NCBI GenBank assembly: GCA_035517655.1
Contig: DATIYJ010000011.1
Span: 62,001 to 126,000 of the forward strand
Origin: Nitrospiria bacterium
GTDB lineage: Bacteria; Nitrospirota; Nitrospiria; JACQBZ01
Direction of reading: 5' to 3'
Length of the DNA stretch: 64,000 nt
Shown here: one piece after another, positions 35,735-45,185 of the stretch
Numbering within the stretch: position 1 is the first letter of the stretch
Layout of the letters: each line of letters opens with the position of its first letter
Notes under the pieces: generated by a model
The model's input: only the letters and a program-made list of their open reading frames with translations
The model's database searches: none
What the model was told of the DNA's origin: nothing
Position numbers and translations under genes: made by a program

Positions 35735-37463
35735 AGGGACTCGGGTCGAGTTGCGGTCGCCCGGCCGCCGAAGACGAGTTCGAACATGTCAAATGCGGAA
35801 GCGCATGCCGATCTTGAAATGGATTTTTCTGATGTTCGGGGCGGTCCTGTCTTCCGGATTTCTTCTGCAGGCCGACGTTGCGGCCATTGCTCAGGCTCAG
35901 GAACCTTCCGAGACCCAACACCCCTTGCCGCTCCCGTCTACGGCACCGGAATCGCCCAAACAAAATCAAAAAGGGGGAGACGCAACCACTCCGGAAACGA
36001 CCGTGACCCCATCCCCTCCGTCTACATCCCCGACAGCGGAACCGCCGAGGCAAAATCCCCCCGCAACGTCTCCGATACCGGAACCGCCAAAATCGGCCAA
36101 GGAACGGCTCATCACGCTTGATTTCAACAACGTCGACCTTCCGGTTTTCGTGAAATTCGTCAGCGAAATGATCGGGAAAAATTTTATTATCGATGAACGG
36201 GTACGCGGAAAGGTGACGATCTTTTCACCCGCCAAGATTTCGGTCGATAAGGTCTACCCGGTCTTTCTGTCGGTCCTGGATATCAAGGGACTCGCGGCCG
36301 TTCCTGCCGGAGATGTCATTCAGATTCTCCCGGCGTCGGACGTCCCGCCGGAACGGGATATCAATGTTTACTATCTTGAAAACGCCAACGCGGAAGACAC
36401 CGCCAAGCTGCTGACCAGCATCGTGACCCGGACCGGCGCCCCGGCGCCGGCCGGGCGGCCGATCGTCAAAGCCACGGGCGAGTTCGAGGGAACCGTACAG
36501 ATTATTCCGGACAAGACGACGAACGCCTTGTTGATCACGGCCTCCCCCAAGGATTATGAGATGCTGAAAGAGGTGATCAAGAAACTCGATGTGCGTCGAC
36601 GTCAAGTCTATGTCGAGGCGGTCATCATGGAAGTCAGCCAGGACAAGCTGCGTCAATTGGGAACCCAGTTGGGCGCCGTGGGCGGTTACCAGTCGACCAA
36701 TCAAAAACTAACGGCCTACGGCGGTGCGAATGAAGATATTTCGGATCTGACGAGCCTCACGACCTTGGCCGGGACGGGAGGAGTGAACATCGGATTGAGC
36801 ACTGTGAATGTCAAGGTGCTTCTGAGCGCGTTGCAGAGCTCTTCGGATGTCAATACCCTGTCTACGCCGCAACTTCTGACAACCAACAATCAGAAAGCCA
36901 AGATCGTTGTGGCCCAGAATGTTCCGTTTATCACCGGGAACAATCAGACGGTGGGGGGGGTGACGCAAACACAGATCAGCCGTCAGGATGTCGGCGTAAC
37001 GCTGGAACTCACGCCGGAGATCCTGGAAGGCGATCGCGTCCGGATGGATGTCCGTCAGGAGATCTCCAGTTTAGCGGATACCCCGCAGGCGGTTCTGGTT
37101 CAACTGGGACCGACCACGAATAAGCGGGAGGCGACGACCACCGTCATCGTGTCCAACAATCAAACGGTCGTCATCGGGGGCTTGATGACGGATAATGTAA
37201 ATAAGTCGGAATCAAAGATCCCGCTACTTGGAGATATTCCCCTCATCGGCTGGCTGTTCAAATATGAGTCGAAACATCTGACCAAAACGAATCTCCTCAT
37301 CTTCCTCACCCCCCACCTCGTACATGAAAACGAGGATCTGGATGCGCTCCGGCAGCAAAAGAGCATCGATATGCAGCGGACGTTGGCCGAAGGAGACTTG
37401 AGGAACCAGACCCTGAGCGAACAATTTCTGAAAAGTATCAACCCTCCCCAGGGCAAGAGGTAG
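35721..37463 (+). CDS. gspD: T2SS outer-membrane secretin GspD (short form)
   Basis: 580 residues if the ATG at 35721 is used; ATGs at 35793 and 35805 give a better signal peptide (start of ILKWIFLMFGAVLSSG). A Pro/Thr-rich stretch (60-125) precedes an N0 domain (129-205), one N-domain most like N3 (213-298), then the secretin core (VYVEAVIMEVS to LIFLTPHLV, about 296-550) with the conserved VPFITG and PLLGDIPLIGWLF. Usual GspD has N0-N1-N2-N3; two N-domains seem absent. It forms the outer-membrane channel and overlaps gspC by 14 bp. Confidence 0.92.
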   Translation: MKFVRGTRVELRSPGRRRRVRTCQMRKRMPILKWIFLMFGAVLSSGFLLQADVAAIAQAQEPSETQHPLPLPSTAPESPKQNQKGGDATTPETTVTPSPPSTSPTAEPPRQNPPATSPIPEPPKSAKERLITLDFNNVDLPVFVKFVSEMIGKNFIIDERVRGKVTIFSPAKISVDKVYPVFLSVLDIKGLAAVPAGDVIQILPASDVPPERDINVYYLENANAEDTAKLLTSIVTRTGAPAPAGRPIVKATGEFEGTVQIIPDKTTNALLITASPKDYEMLKEVIKKLDVRRRQVYVEAVIMEVSQDKLRQLGTQLGAVGGYQSTNQKLTAYGGANEDISDLTSLTTLAGTGGVNIGLSTVNVKVLLSALQSSSDVNTLSTPQLLTTNNQKAKIVVAQNVPFITGNNQTVGGVTQTQISRQDVGVTLELTPEILEGDRVRMDVRQEISSLADTPQAVLVQLGPTTNKREATTTVIVSNNQTVVIGGLMTDNVNKSESKIPLLGDIPLIGWLFKYESKHLTKTNLLIFLTPHLVHENEDLDALRQQKSIDMQRTLAEGDLRNQTLSEQFLKSINPPQGKR

Positions 37464-37471
37464 TTCCGTCC

Positions 37472-39184
37472 ATGTCCAGCCCGTGGCAACGCATCGGTGA
37501 AATTCTTCAAGAGAAGTTTGCCGTCACGGCCGAACAGATCCGCGAGGCCCTGGCTCTTCAGCAGGAAAAGGGCGGGCTGCTCGGAGAGGTTTTGGTCCGG
37601 ATGCATGCGGTGAAGGAAGGCGAGGTGCTGGAGGCCCTGGGTCTTCAATTTCATCTTCCCTTCATCCCCGATATCCTTCCGACCCAGGTGGACCCCGTTT
37701 TTCTATCGAAAATCCCGATCGGGTTTGCAAAGCGGTACGAACTGCTTCCCCTTCGCGAGGAAAACGGCCGTGTGATGACGGCAACGGCCAATCCGCTCCA
37801 GCTCGCCGCGTTGGATGACGCCCGCGTTCTGCTGGGTTGCGACGTTCAGGTCGTCCTGTCGCCCGCCCGAGTGATACTAAGCTGCATCAATCAAGTCTAC
37901 GACCGTGCTTCCGATACGGCGCAACAGGTCATTGATGACCTGAGCACCGAGAACCTGGACCTGTTGGCCAGCGAGCTGCAGGAACCGGTCGATCTGCTGG
38001 AGGTTACGGACGAGGCGCCGATCATCCGGCTGGTGAACTCGACCATGTTTCAAGCCGTCAAAGACCGGGTGAGCGACATTCACATTGAGCCGTTTGAACG
38101 CGACCTCGAGATCCGGTACCGCATTGACGGGATCATGTACAAGATTCTGTCCCCCCCGAAGCGGTTTCAGTCCAGCATCATCTCCCGGATCAAGATCATG
38201 GCCGGAATGAACATCGCGGAGAAGCGTTTGCCCCAGGACGGACGGATCGGGATCAAGATCGCCGGCCGGGATATCGATATCCGTGCCTCGGTCATCCCGA
38301 CGGCCCACGGGGAGCGGGTTGTTCTGCGGCTTCTGGACAAAAGCACCAGTCTATTGAACCTTGAGGACATCGGTCTGACGAGGCAAGATCAAGAGACCAT
38401 GTTCCATCTGATTCAACTCAGTCATGGCATCGTGCTGGTCACGGGGCCGACCGGCAGCGGAAAGACGACGACGCTGTACGCGTCGTTGAACCGGATCAAT
38501 TCCCCGGACAAGAATATCATCACGATCGAAGATCCCATCGAATACCAGCTCAAGGGAATCGGGCAAATGCAGGTCAACCCCAAGATCAACCTGACATTCG
38601 CCAACGGCCTCCGCTCCATCCTCCGGCAGGACCCAGACGTGATCATGGTGGGGGAGATCCGGGACGCCGAGACGGCGGAGATCGCGATACATGCTTCCCT
38701 AACCGGCCACCTGGTTTTTTCAACCCTGCACACCAACGATACGGCCGGCGCCATCACGCGGCTCATTGACATGGGGATCGAGCCCTTTTTGGTCGCATCC
38801 TCCGTGATTGCGATCCTCGCCCAGCGGTTGGTGAGGTTGCTCTGCCCCGATTGTCGGCAAGCCTACTCGCCCACATCGCAGGAGTTGTCCAAATTGGGTT
38901 TCAAGGCGGGCGCATCGCCGCCGTCCTTTTACCGCGCGGTGGGTTGCGGCCTTTGTAAACGGACCGGGTATCACGGGCGGACCGGAATTTACGAGATTCT
39001 TCTCATCGATGACGAGATCCGTCAGATGATTTTGAGCAAGGTCGATTCCAACCGGATTAAGAACCGCGCGGTCGAAAAGGGCATGAGAACGCTCCGGGAC
39101 GACGGCGCGCGAAAGGTGCTGGACGGCGTCACGACGGTGGAAGAGGTCTTGCGGGTCACGCAGGAAGAACTGGTGATGGAGTAA
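37472..39184 (+). CDS. gspE: T2SS assembly ATPase GspE
   Basis: 570 residues. An N-terminal MshEN-like domain (EILQEKFAVTAEQIREALAL, then VLVRMHAVKEGEV) is followed by the GspE/PulE core with Walker A GPTGSGKTTT near 326, RQDPDVIMVGEIRD, and a zinc site from CPDC and CGLC. It powers pseudopilus growth at the inner membrane. It lies 8 bp after gspD and 6 bp before gspF. It is nearly the same length as PilB, its paralogue in this window. Confidence 0.94.
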   Translation: MSSPWQRIGEILQEKFAVTAEQIREALALQQEKGGLLGEVLVRMHAVKEGEVLEALGLQFHLPFIPDILPTQVDPVFLSKIPIGFAKRYELLPLREENGRVMTATANPLQLAALDDARVLLGCDVQVVLSPARVILSCINQVYDRASDTAQQVIDDLSTENLDLLASELQEPVDLLEVTDEAPIIRLVNSTMFQAVKDRVSDIHIEPFERDLEIRYRIDGIMYKILSPPKRFQSSIISRIKIMAGMNIAEKRLPQDGRIGIKIAGRDIDIRASVIPTAHGERVVLRLLDKSTSLLNLEDIGLTRQDQETMFHLIQLSHGIVLVTGPTGSGKTTTLYASLNRINSPDKNIITIEDPIEYQLKGIGQMQVNPKINLTFANGLRSILRQDPDVIMVGEIRDAETAEIAIHASLTGHLVFSTLHTNDTAGAITRLIDMGIEPFLVASSVIAILAQRLVRLLCPDCRQAYSPTSQELSKLGFKAGASPPSFYRAVGCGLCKRTGYHGRTGIYEILLIDDEIRQMILSKVDSNRIKNRAVEKGMRTLRDDGARKVLDGVTTVEEVLRVTQEELVME

Positions 39185-39190
39185 CGCGCG

Positions 39191-40453
39191 ATGGCGGTAT
39201 ACGAGTACAAGGGCCTGACGACCGAAGGCCGGGATATCTCCGGCATCATTGACGCGGACAGCCCAAAGACCGCGCGGGCCAAGCTACGGCAGTCGGGCAT
39301 TTATCCCACCGATGTCGTGGAGGGGGCAGGCGAAGCGTCGTACGGCTCCGATTCCGCCGCTTCATCGGGTCATCCGGACCGTTCCCTTTCGTGGCTGTCG
39401 CGCATCCGGGTGGCGGAACGGGTTGGAAGCATGGAGGTGTCCCTCATGACCCGCCATCTGGCCACGTTGACCGGGGCGAAGCTTCCGTTGATGGAGGCCC
39501 TTTCGGCCCTGATGGATCAACTGGAAAAGGGAGAGTTAAAGCGGGTCGTGGCGGGCGTTCGCGAACGGGTCAAGGAAGGCAGTTCTCTGGCGACGGCGCT
39601 TGCCCAATACCCGTCCGCGTTCTCGGAGATTTACATCAATATGGTGCGGGCGGGCGAGGCGAGCGGCACTCTGGATGGCATGCTTCTCCGATTGGCGGAT
39701 TATCTTGAACACCAGGTCAAGCTTCGCAATCAGCTCGTTTCAACGCTGACCTATCCTATCTTCATGGTGGTCATCGGCGGATTGATCTTGCTGGGATTGG
39801 TGACGTTTGTGGTTCCCAAGATCACGCTGATTTTTGAGGAAGTGAATCAGGTCCTGCCGTTACCGACGGTGATTCTCATCGCGGTCAGCCATTTCCTGAA
39901 CGACTACTGGTGGCTCATTTTGTTGGCCGTTGTCGTTGGAATATTTGCCCTGCAGCAATACATCAGGACGCCCGCGGGCCGGATCCAGTATGATCGCTTC
40001 GTGTTGCGGGTCCCGATTATGGGCCGGGTGACCCTGATGGTGGCGATTTCGCGTTTTACGCGGACGCTCAGCACCTTGCTCAGCGGCGGCGTACCCCTGC
40101 TCCAGGCTCTCGACGTGGTCCGAAACGTCGTTCAGAACAATGTGCTGGCCGAGGCGATCGATCGGGCCCGACAAAACATCGGGGAGGGCCAGAGCTTGGC
40201 CGAACCGTTGAAAAAGAGCGGAATGTTTCCTCCGCTCGTGACGCACATGATCGCTGTCGGTGAGAAAAGCGGCGAACTGGAGCCGATGTTGGTCAAGGTC
40301 TCGGAGGCTTACGACAACGAGGTGGAAGCCATCATCAGCACGCTGACGTCCCTGATGACCCCGGTCATGATTCTGGTGATGGGGGCGATCATCGGATTTA
40401 TCGTGATGGCGATTCTTCTCCCGATATTTGAACTCAGCCAAATTGTGAGGTAA
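39191..40453 (+). CDS. gspF: T2SS inner-membrane platform protein GspF
   Basis: 420 residues with two T2SF domains (about 80-205 and 285-410) and membrane helices such as IFMVVIGGLILLGLVTFVV and MILVMGAIIGFIVMAIL. The N-terminus (AVYEYKGLTTEGRDISGIID) is the standard GspF start with a GID-like motif. It is the polytopic platform for GspE. Six bp after gspE. Confidence 0.94.
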   Translation: MAVYEYKGLTTEGRDISGIIDADSPKTARAKLRQSGIYPTDVVEGAGEASYGSDSAASSGHPDRSLSWLSRIRVAERVGSMEVSLMTRHLATLTGAKLPLMEALSALMDQLEKGELKRVVAGVRERVKEGSSLATALAQYPSAFSEIYINMVRAGEASGTLDGMLLRLADYLEHQVKLRNQLVSTLTYPIFMVVIGGLILLGLVTFVVPKITLIFEEVNQVLPLPTVILIAVSHFLNDYWWLILLAVVVGIFALQQYIRTPAGRIQYDRFVLRVPIMGRVTLMVAISRFTRTLSTLLSGGVPLLQALDVVRNVVQNNVLAEAIDRARQNIGEGQSLAEPLKKSGMFPPLVTHMIAVGEKSGELEPMLVKVSEAYDNEVEAIISTLTSLMTPVMILVMGAIIGFIVMAILLPIFELSQIVR

Positions 40454-40458
40454 AAGTA

Positions 40459-40962
40459 ATGGATCACGCTGTTCGAAACGCCGCGGACCGGAGGTGCATG
40501 AACCGCCGTACTCCCGCTTTGACGGTTCCGGAGAGTTTTTCGCGTCAATCTGGATTTACATTGATTGAGATCATGGTGGTTGTGTTCATCTTGGCGCTGC
40601 TAGCCGGAATCGTCGTGCCAAAAATCATGGGCCGGACGGATGAGGCCCGTCGGACCGCGGCCAAAGTCCAAGTCAAGAACATCGAAGAAGGGTTGCATCT
40701 GTACAAACTGGACAACGGTGTTTATCCCACCACGGAGCAGGGCCTCTCGGCTCTGGTGACGAAGCCCTCGATCGGCTCGATCCCGCCGCATTGGCGGGAA
40801 GGCGGCTATCTGCCCAAGCTACCCAAAGATCCCTGGAGCCATGATTACGTCTATATCAGTCCGGGCTCCCACGGGGATTATGACTTGATGAGCTACGGGG
40901 CGGACGGCGAGCAGGGCGGAGAAGGGAAAGACGCCGATGTGGAAAGCTGGGATATCGAATAG
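40459..40962 (+). CDS. gspG: T2SS major pseudopilin GspG
   Basis: 167 residues. The type III signal is unusually long (32 residues): prepilin peptidase should cut after Gly32, exposing FTLIEIMVVV with Glu at +5. An ATG at 40498 would shorten the leader to 19 residues. The globular part has the GspG features YKLDNGVYPTTEQGLSALV, KDPWSHDYVY and YGADGEQGGEGKDAD, the last part being the calcium-binding loop. It forms the bulk of the pseudopilus. Confidence 0.95.
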   Translation: MDHAVRNAADRRCMNRRTPALTVPESFSRQSGFTLIEIMVVVFILALLAGIVVPKIMGRTDEARRTAAKVQVKNIEEGLHLYKLDNGVYPTTEQGLSALVTKPSIGSIPPHWREGGYLPKLPKDPWSHDYVYISPGSHGDYDLMSYGADGEQGGEGKDADVESWDIE

Positions 40963-41488
40963 ACGGGGCCTGCCTGTCCGGCAGGCAGGCTTCACGTATC
41001 TCGAACTGGCCGTGGTGATGCTGATCCTCGGCGTGGTTGTGGCCCTGGCTTTTCCGACCATCCACAACTTCGGCTCCAGCGCCTTGAAACAGTCGGCCCG
41101 TCATCTGGTCCGGACCGTCTATTTTCTGACCGATCGGGCCGCGGCTACCAAACAGATCTATCGTCTGAATTTCGACCTGGACCGCCGGGAGTACTGGGTG
41201 ACCGTCCAGTCCGGGGAAGGCGAGTTTGTCCGGGCGGACTCCGACATCGTGACGCGCACAAGCCTGCCGGAAACGGTTCGGTTTGCGGATGTAGACACCC
41301 TGCATCAGGGTAAATTGACGCTGGGCGTGGCCTACATGGATTTTTTTCCCGTGGGGCGCGTGGATAAGACGACGGTGCATTTAACCGATGAGCAGAAGGA
41401 CAACTTGACGCTCGTCGTCAACCCGGTTACGGGACGGGTCAAGGTATATGAAGGGTATCAGGAAGAGACGACCAAATCGACCTTCTGA
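40937..41488 (+). CDS. gspH: T2SS minor pseudopilin GspH
   Basis: 183 residues, overlapping gspG by 26 bp. Cleavage is expected after Gly18 (RQAG), giving FTYLELAVVML with Glu at +5. The globular part is GspH/FimT-like (SARHLVRTVYFLTDRAAATKQIYRL). The leader GLPVRQAG is encoded by a 23-bp palindromic element (40968-40990), which is odd for a coding region. Confidence 0.88.
   Translation: MWKAGISNRRGLPVRQAGFTYLELAVVMLILGVVVALAFPTIHNFGSSALKQSARHLVRTVYFLTDRAAATKQIYRLNFDLDRREYWVTVQSGEGEFVRADSDIVTRTSLPETVRFADVDTLHQGKLTLGVAYMDFFPVGRVDKTTVHLTDEQKDNLTLVVNPVTGRVKVYEGYQEETTKSTF
40968..40990. repeat. 23-bp palindromic element inside gspH
   Basis: GCCTGCCTG, five bases, CAGGCAGGC: perfect 9-bp arms. 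It encodes GLPVRQAG, the residues just before the prepilin cleavage site. This type of palindrome is dispersed in many environmental bacterial genomes; no second copy was noticed in the window. Confidence 0.75.
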
Positions 41489-41858
41489 TCGATCGACCCA
41501 GAAGGGGTTCACGCTTTTGGAAGTGGTCGTCGCCCTTTCCATTCTGGCCGTGACCTTTGTGGTCCTCTTGGGACTCCGGAACCGTGACATCCTTCAGCAT
41601 CTGGAGGCCCGATACTTGACCCGTGCCACGTTGCTGGCCCAGAAAAAGATCTCGGAAGTGGAGATGGCAGGTTTCCCTCCGCTCGGCATTATGGCCGGCG
41701 ATTTTCCCCAGCCGGACGATATGTTCCATTGGACCCAGACAGTCGGTACCACCCCGTTGGATTTTGCCCGGGAAGTTACAATGGAGGTGGCCTGGCGGGA
41801 GGGCGAGCATTCGCAATCGGTCGTTTTGGTCACTTTTGTGATGGATGAACAATCGTGA
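41448..41858 (+). CDS. gspI: T2SS minor pseudopilin GspI
   Basis: 136 residues, overlapping gspH by 41 bp. Cleavage is expected after Gly20 (TQKG), exposing FTLLEVVVALSILAV with Glu at +5. The C-terminal part (ATLLAQKKISEVEMAGFP, then REVTMEVAWREG) matches GspI. With GspJ and GspK it forms the pseudopilus tip complex. Confidence 0.92.
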   Translation: MKGIRKRRPNRPSDRSTQKGFTLLEVVVALSILAVTFVVLLGLRNRDILQHLEARYLTRATLLAQKKISEVEMAGFPPLGIMAGDFPQPDDMFHWTQTVGTTPLDFAREVTMEVAWREGEHSQSVVLVTFVMDEQS

Positions 41859-42514
41859 GGAGAGGACACTGGAATGACCCGCGGGGGTTCACGCTCCTGG
41901 AACTGCTGGTTGCGCTGGGAATTGTCGCGATCGTTGTGACGCTTCTGTATGAGACCTTTAATGCCGTGCTCAGGTCCACGAAGGAGGTGGATGCGGAGAG
42001 CGAAATCGATCAGATGGTCCGGATCAGCATGGAAAGAATGACGAACGAACTGCGGTCGGCGTATTGGCGCCCCTCATCCGGGACCGGCGGGCCGACGGTG
42101 TTTATGTTCGTCGGCCAGGACAGTTCCGACAGCGATCAGCCCGCGGATACGCTTCAGTTTACGACGCTTTCCTACGCCCGCGTCGGCGAGGGGAGCGCCG
42201 ATCCGACCGTCACGGTCGTGGAGTATGCATTGGTTCCGGACCCGGAAACTCAGACGAGCGTTCTGATGCACCGGGAGGAGACCGTCCCGCTCGAGCCATC
42301 GGAGAACAGTCTTGAAGAATATGAACTGGCCGAATCGGTGATCGGATTGAATTTTCGGTATTTTGATGGACAGAATTGGTTGGATCAATGGAGCGATGCG
42401 GATAAAAAGAGATTGCCGAAGGCGGTCGAGATTCAGCTCATTATCAAAGATTACTCCGGTCAGGAACGTCAGTTCATTACACAAACCGATATCCCTATCG
42501 GCCAGGCATCATGA
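41855..42514 (+). CDS. gspJ: T2SS minor pseudopilin GspJ
   Basis: 219 residues, GTG start overlapping the gspI stop by 4 bp (GTGA). Cleavage is expected after Gly11 (DPRG), giving FTLLELLVALGIVAI with Glu at +5. The downstream pattern (MERMTNELRSAYWRP, SLEEYELAESVIGLNFRYFDG) is typical GspJ. It is part of the tip complex. Confidence 0.92.
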   Translation: MRRGHWNDPRGFTLLELLVALGIVAIVVTLLYETFNAVLRSTKEVDAESEIDQMVRISMERMTNELRSAYWRPSSGTGGPTVFMFVGQDSSDSDQPADTLQFTTLSYARVGEGSADPTVTVVEYALVPDPETQTSVLMHREETVPLEPSENSLEEYELAESVIGLNFRYFDGQNWLDQWSDADKKRLPKAVEIQLIIKDYSGQERQFITQTDIPIGQAS

Positions 42515-43566
42515 CTCTTAGGAGGCGGCTCCAATGGGTGAGTCGGCATCGGGCCGGATTGATCACGACCATCGGGTACGCCACCGCCGCCGTGATCACG
42601 ATCACGGTTTTTGTCTATCTGACGTTCCCCTGGCAGAAACTTTCGGAGTGGATCCGGATCAAGATCGAACGGGCCACGGATCTTCAGGTTTCGGTTCAGA
42701 ACAGTCGTGTTCGGTTTCCGTTCCTTCTGGTCTGGGATGGAGTTGAGATAAGTCGGGCGGGACATCCTGCTCCGGTCTTGATGGCGGTGGATCGGATATC
42801 GGTCGGCTGGCCGATCGGCGCGATCCTTCGGCGACATATCGATCTGGACCTGGCGGTCCGGGCCTGGGGAGGAGAAGCCCACGGCCGTTTAACGGCTCGC
42901 CGGGCGCCCCAGGGAATGCAATACCGCCTGGAAGCGAGCGGCAAGGGTTTTCAGCTCGGAAAGTTGGCCGCCGTGTTTCAACTTCCATCCGAGGGCGTGG
43001 TTGGTACGGTTCGGATCAATCGGTTTGAGCATGATTGGATGAATCAGGACTGGATGCAAGGGCAAGGCGTCTTGTCGTTGGAGGCGGCGGAGGTGGAACT
43101 TAAACAGTGGGAAATCCGTTTCAAGCGTCTGAACGGAAATGTGACCTTGAAAGCCGGAATGAGCAACCTGGAAAACTTTTCCGTTCAGGGAGAGGCCCTG
43201 GATCTGGTGGGCAGCGGAAGCCTCCTGCTCCGGGCGGATTTTATGGAAAGCCTGTTGAACTTTAACTCGCGCGTATCGTTACACAAGCCGAGCGGGCCGC
43301 TTACATTGTTGTCTACACTGGCCTCTCCCGACGGCCGCTTGGATTTTGCGCTTCGGGGGCCTTTGAAACAACCGATTCCGTATATAAACGGAGCTCCGTT
43401 TCCGGCGCTTGGTGCAGGCGGTTCCAGTCTGCCCGCGGGAACCGACCGGAAGGTTAAATCGATACCTCCGTCCACGATGGCTCCGGCTCGTCCCGGTTTG
43501 TCTTCCGCACCCGGACCCTTCCCGCAGCCGCCTGTCCGACCAAACGTTCAGGGAGACCGTAATTGA
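42511..43566 (+). CDS. gspN: T2SS protein GspN
   Basis: 351 residues, overlapping gspJ by 4 bp (ATGA). One N-terminal membrane helix (about 17-38) precedes an AsmA-like beta-rich periplasmic region (IKIERATDLQVSVQNSRVRFP, LEASGKGFQLGKLA), ending in the GspN-type LRGPLKQPIPYING segment and a disordered Pro-rich tail. GspN is dispensable in some systems; in lineages like this one it is a standard member of the operon. Exact role unknown. Confidence 0.82.
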   Translation: MTLRRRLQWVSRHRAGLITTIGYATAAVITITVFVYLTFPWQKLSEWIRIKIERATDLQVSVQNSRVRFPFLLVWDGVEISRAGHPAPVLMAVDRISVGWPIGAILRRHIDLDLAVRAWGGEAHGRLTARRAPQGMQYRLEASGKGFQLGKLAAVFQLPSEGVVGTVRINRFEHDWMNQDWMQGQGVLSLEAAEVELKQWEIRFKRLNGNVTLKAGMSNLENFSVQGEALDLVGSGSLLLRADFMESLLNFNSRVSLHKPSGPLTLLSTLASPDGRLDFALRGPLKQPIPYINGAPFPALGAGGSSLPAGTDRKVKSIPPSTMAPARPGLSSAPGPFPQPPVRPNVQGDRN

Positions 43567-45185
43567 TGAACTTTCGTCTGACACAGCCCATTCTGGGTCT
43601 TGATCTCGGATCTTCTTGCGTCAAAGCGGTTTCTCTACGAAAAAAACTGACGGGTCTGGAATGGGCCGGAGCGTATCAGAGAGATTGGTCCAGGACACAA
43701 GACCTCTTTGAATGGGCCAAGGAGCCGTTTTCAGGATTGAAGGAATGGCTTGCGGAGCATCGGTTGGCAACCGACCGCGTGGTGGTTTCGGTGCCCCTCC
43801 ATCTGATCTCGCTGAGAACCCTGACCCTTCCCTTTCAGGACGCCCGGAAACTCGAAAAGGTGGTTCCATTTGAGATCGAAGCCCTTCTTCCCTATTCGCT
43901 GGAAGAGGTGGTGGTGGACTATCAGGTCATGGACATCGGGGACGGCAAGTCCCATCTCTTGGTGGCGGCCGTTCCACGCAGTCTGATGAAAAATTATCTG
44001 GACCAGCTGATCCGGGTCGGTGTTGATCCGGAATCGGTGGAATTGGACGGCATGGCCCTCGCGAATCTTGCGCGCCACGCGTTTCCCGAACCGCCCGGCG
44101 AAGGAGATCGCGCGAGCGACGATACGGCCGTCTTGGATATCGGGGCATCGAAGACGGTAGTCTGCATCCTGCGACGGGGACAGCCCTGTTTTCTGCGGAC
44201 CCTTTTGTGGGGAGGCCGGAATGCGACGGCGGCCCTGTCGGAGGGGTGCGGGATTTCTCCGGCCGAGGCCGAGGAATGGAAGCGACAGGCCGGTTTGATG
44301 GATGACGGGATTCCGCACCTTCACCAGAAAGGGGTATCCAAGATCATCGGTCAGTCGCTGGATACGCTGGTGTCGGAATTGGTCCGGACCTTCCATGGTT
44401 ACCAGGGGCAGGAACCGACGGCGGACCGGGCTACCGTAACCGAACTGGTCCTTTACGGCGGAGGGAGCAAGCTCAAAGGTCTGGAGTCCTATCTCGGATC
44501 CGAACTGGGGGTGCGCACTTCCACCCACACGCCCAAGATCGCTTCGAACAACGGAAACCGATGGGATCCGGCCTTGGCCATGAGTTTGGGACTGGCGCTG
44601 AAAGGAACCCAAACCGCCGACGGGTCGCGGATGAACTTTCGCAAGGGCGAGTTTGCGTACGGTCAAGAGACCTCGGTATCGGCGACCCGCGCGCGCTACG
44701 TTTGGATCGGGGCCTTTCTCGTGGCGGCCGTCGCGGCCACGGATCTCTACATGAAGTACAACATTCAAGTCAACAAGTATCAGGGACTGAAGACCCAAGT
44801 CCGAGAGGAATTCCATGCCATGTTCCCGGAAGTTAAGAATGTGGTGGATGAAGTTCAGCAGGCGAAGACGGCCGTTACCGAGATGAGGAAGAAATCGGCT
44901 CTGTTTGGACTGGATGATTGGTCCCCGTTGCAGCTGATGGCCGAACTGACCCGGCGGATCCCTCCCTCGGTCAAGATCGAGGTTCAGGATTTTGTAATCG
45001 AGCCGGGGCGACTTCGGCTGGAGGCCGAGACGGATAGCTTCGAGTCGGTGGATAAGATCAAGGCGTCGCTGGGGCAATTCGAGGCGTTTAAGGACGTGAC
45101 GGTCAGCGACGCGAAGGTCAGCGCCGATCAATCCCGCGTGCGCTTCCGTTTGACGATGACCGTGGCGCCGAAAGGAGCGGGATGA
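43566..45185 (+). CDS. gspL: T2SS inner-membrane protein GspL (PilM-like cytoplasmic domain)
   Basis: 539 residues from ATG 43566; its first base is the last base of the gspN stop. The cytoplasmic actin-like/PilM-like domain (about 1-350) has ILGLDLGSSCVKAV, the LDIGASKTVV phosphate loop and LVLYGGGSKLKG. A membrane helix at about 377-395 and a ferredoxin-like periplasmic domain (about 400-539) follow. GspL couples GspE to the membrane platform with GspM. Confidence 0.9.
   Translation: MNFRLTQPILGLDLGSSCVKAVSLRKKLTGLEWAGAYQRDWSRTQDLFEWAKEPFSGLKEWLAEHRLATDRVVVSVPLHLISLRTLTLPFQDARKLEKVVPFEIEALLPYSLEEVVVDYQVMDIGDGKSHLLVAAVPRSLMKNYLDQLIRVGVDPESVELDGMALANLARHAFPEPPGEGDRASDDTAVLDIGASKTVVCILRRGQPCFLRTLLWGGRNATAALSEGCGISPAEAEEWKRQAGLMDDGIPHLHQKGVSKIIGQSLDTLVSELVRTFHGYQGQEPTADRATVTELVLYGGGSKLKGLESYLGSELGVRTSTHTPKIASNNGNRWDPALAMSLGLALKGTQTADGSRMNFRKGEFAYGQETSVSATRARYVWIGAFLVAAVAATDLYMKYNIQVNKYQGLKTQVREEFHAMFPEVKNVVDEVQQAKTAVTEMRKKSALFGLDDWSPLQLMAELTRRIPPSVKIEVQDFVIEPGRLRLEAETDSFESVDKIKASLGQFEAFKDVTVSDAKVSADQSRVRFRLTMTVAPKGAG

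Noticed and set aside
43731-45131. Long minus-strand open frame of 466 codons opposite gspL
   Set aside because: It is fully antisense to a well-supported gene, has no family-like motifs and no ribosome-binding site; high GC leaves such shadows open.
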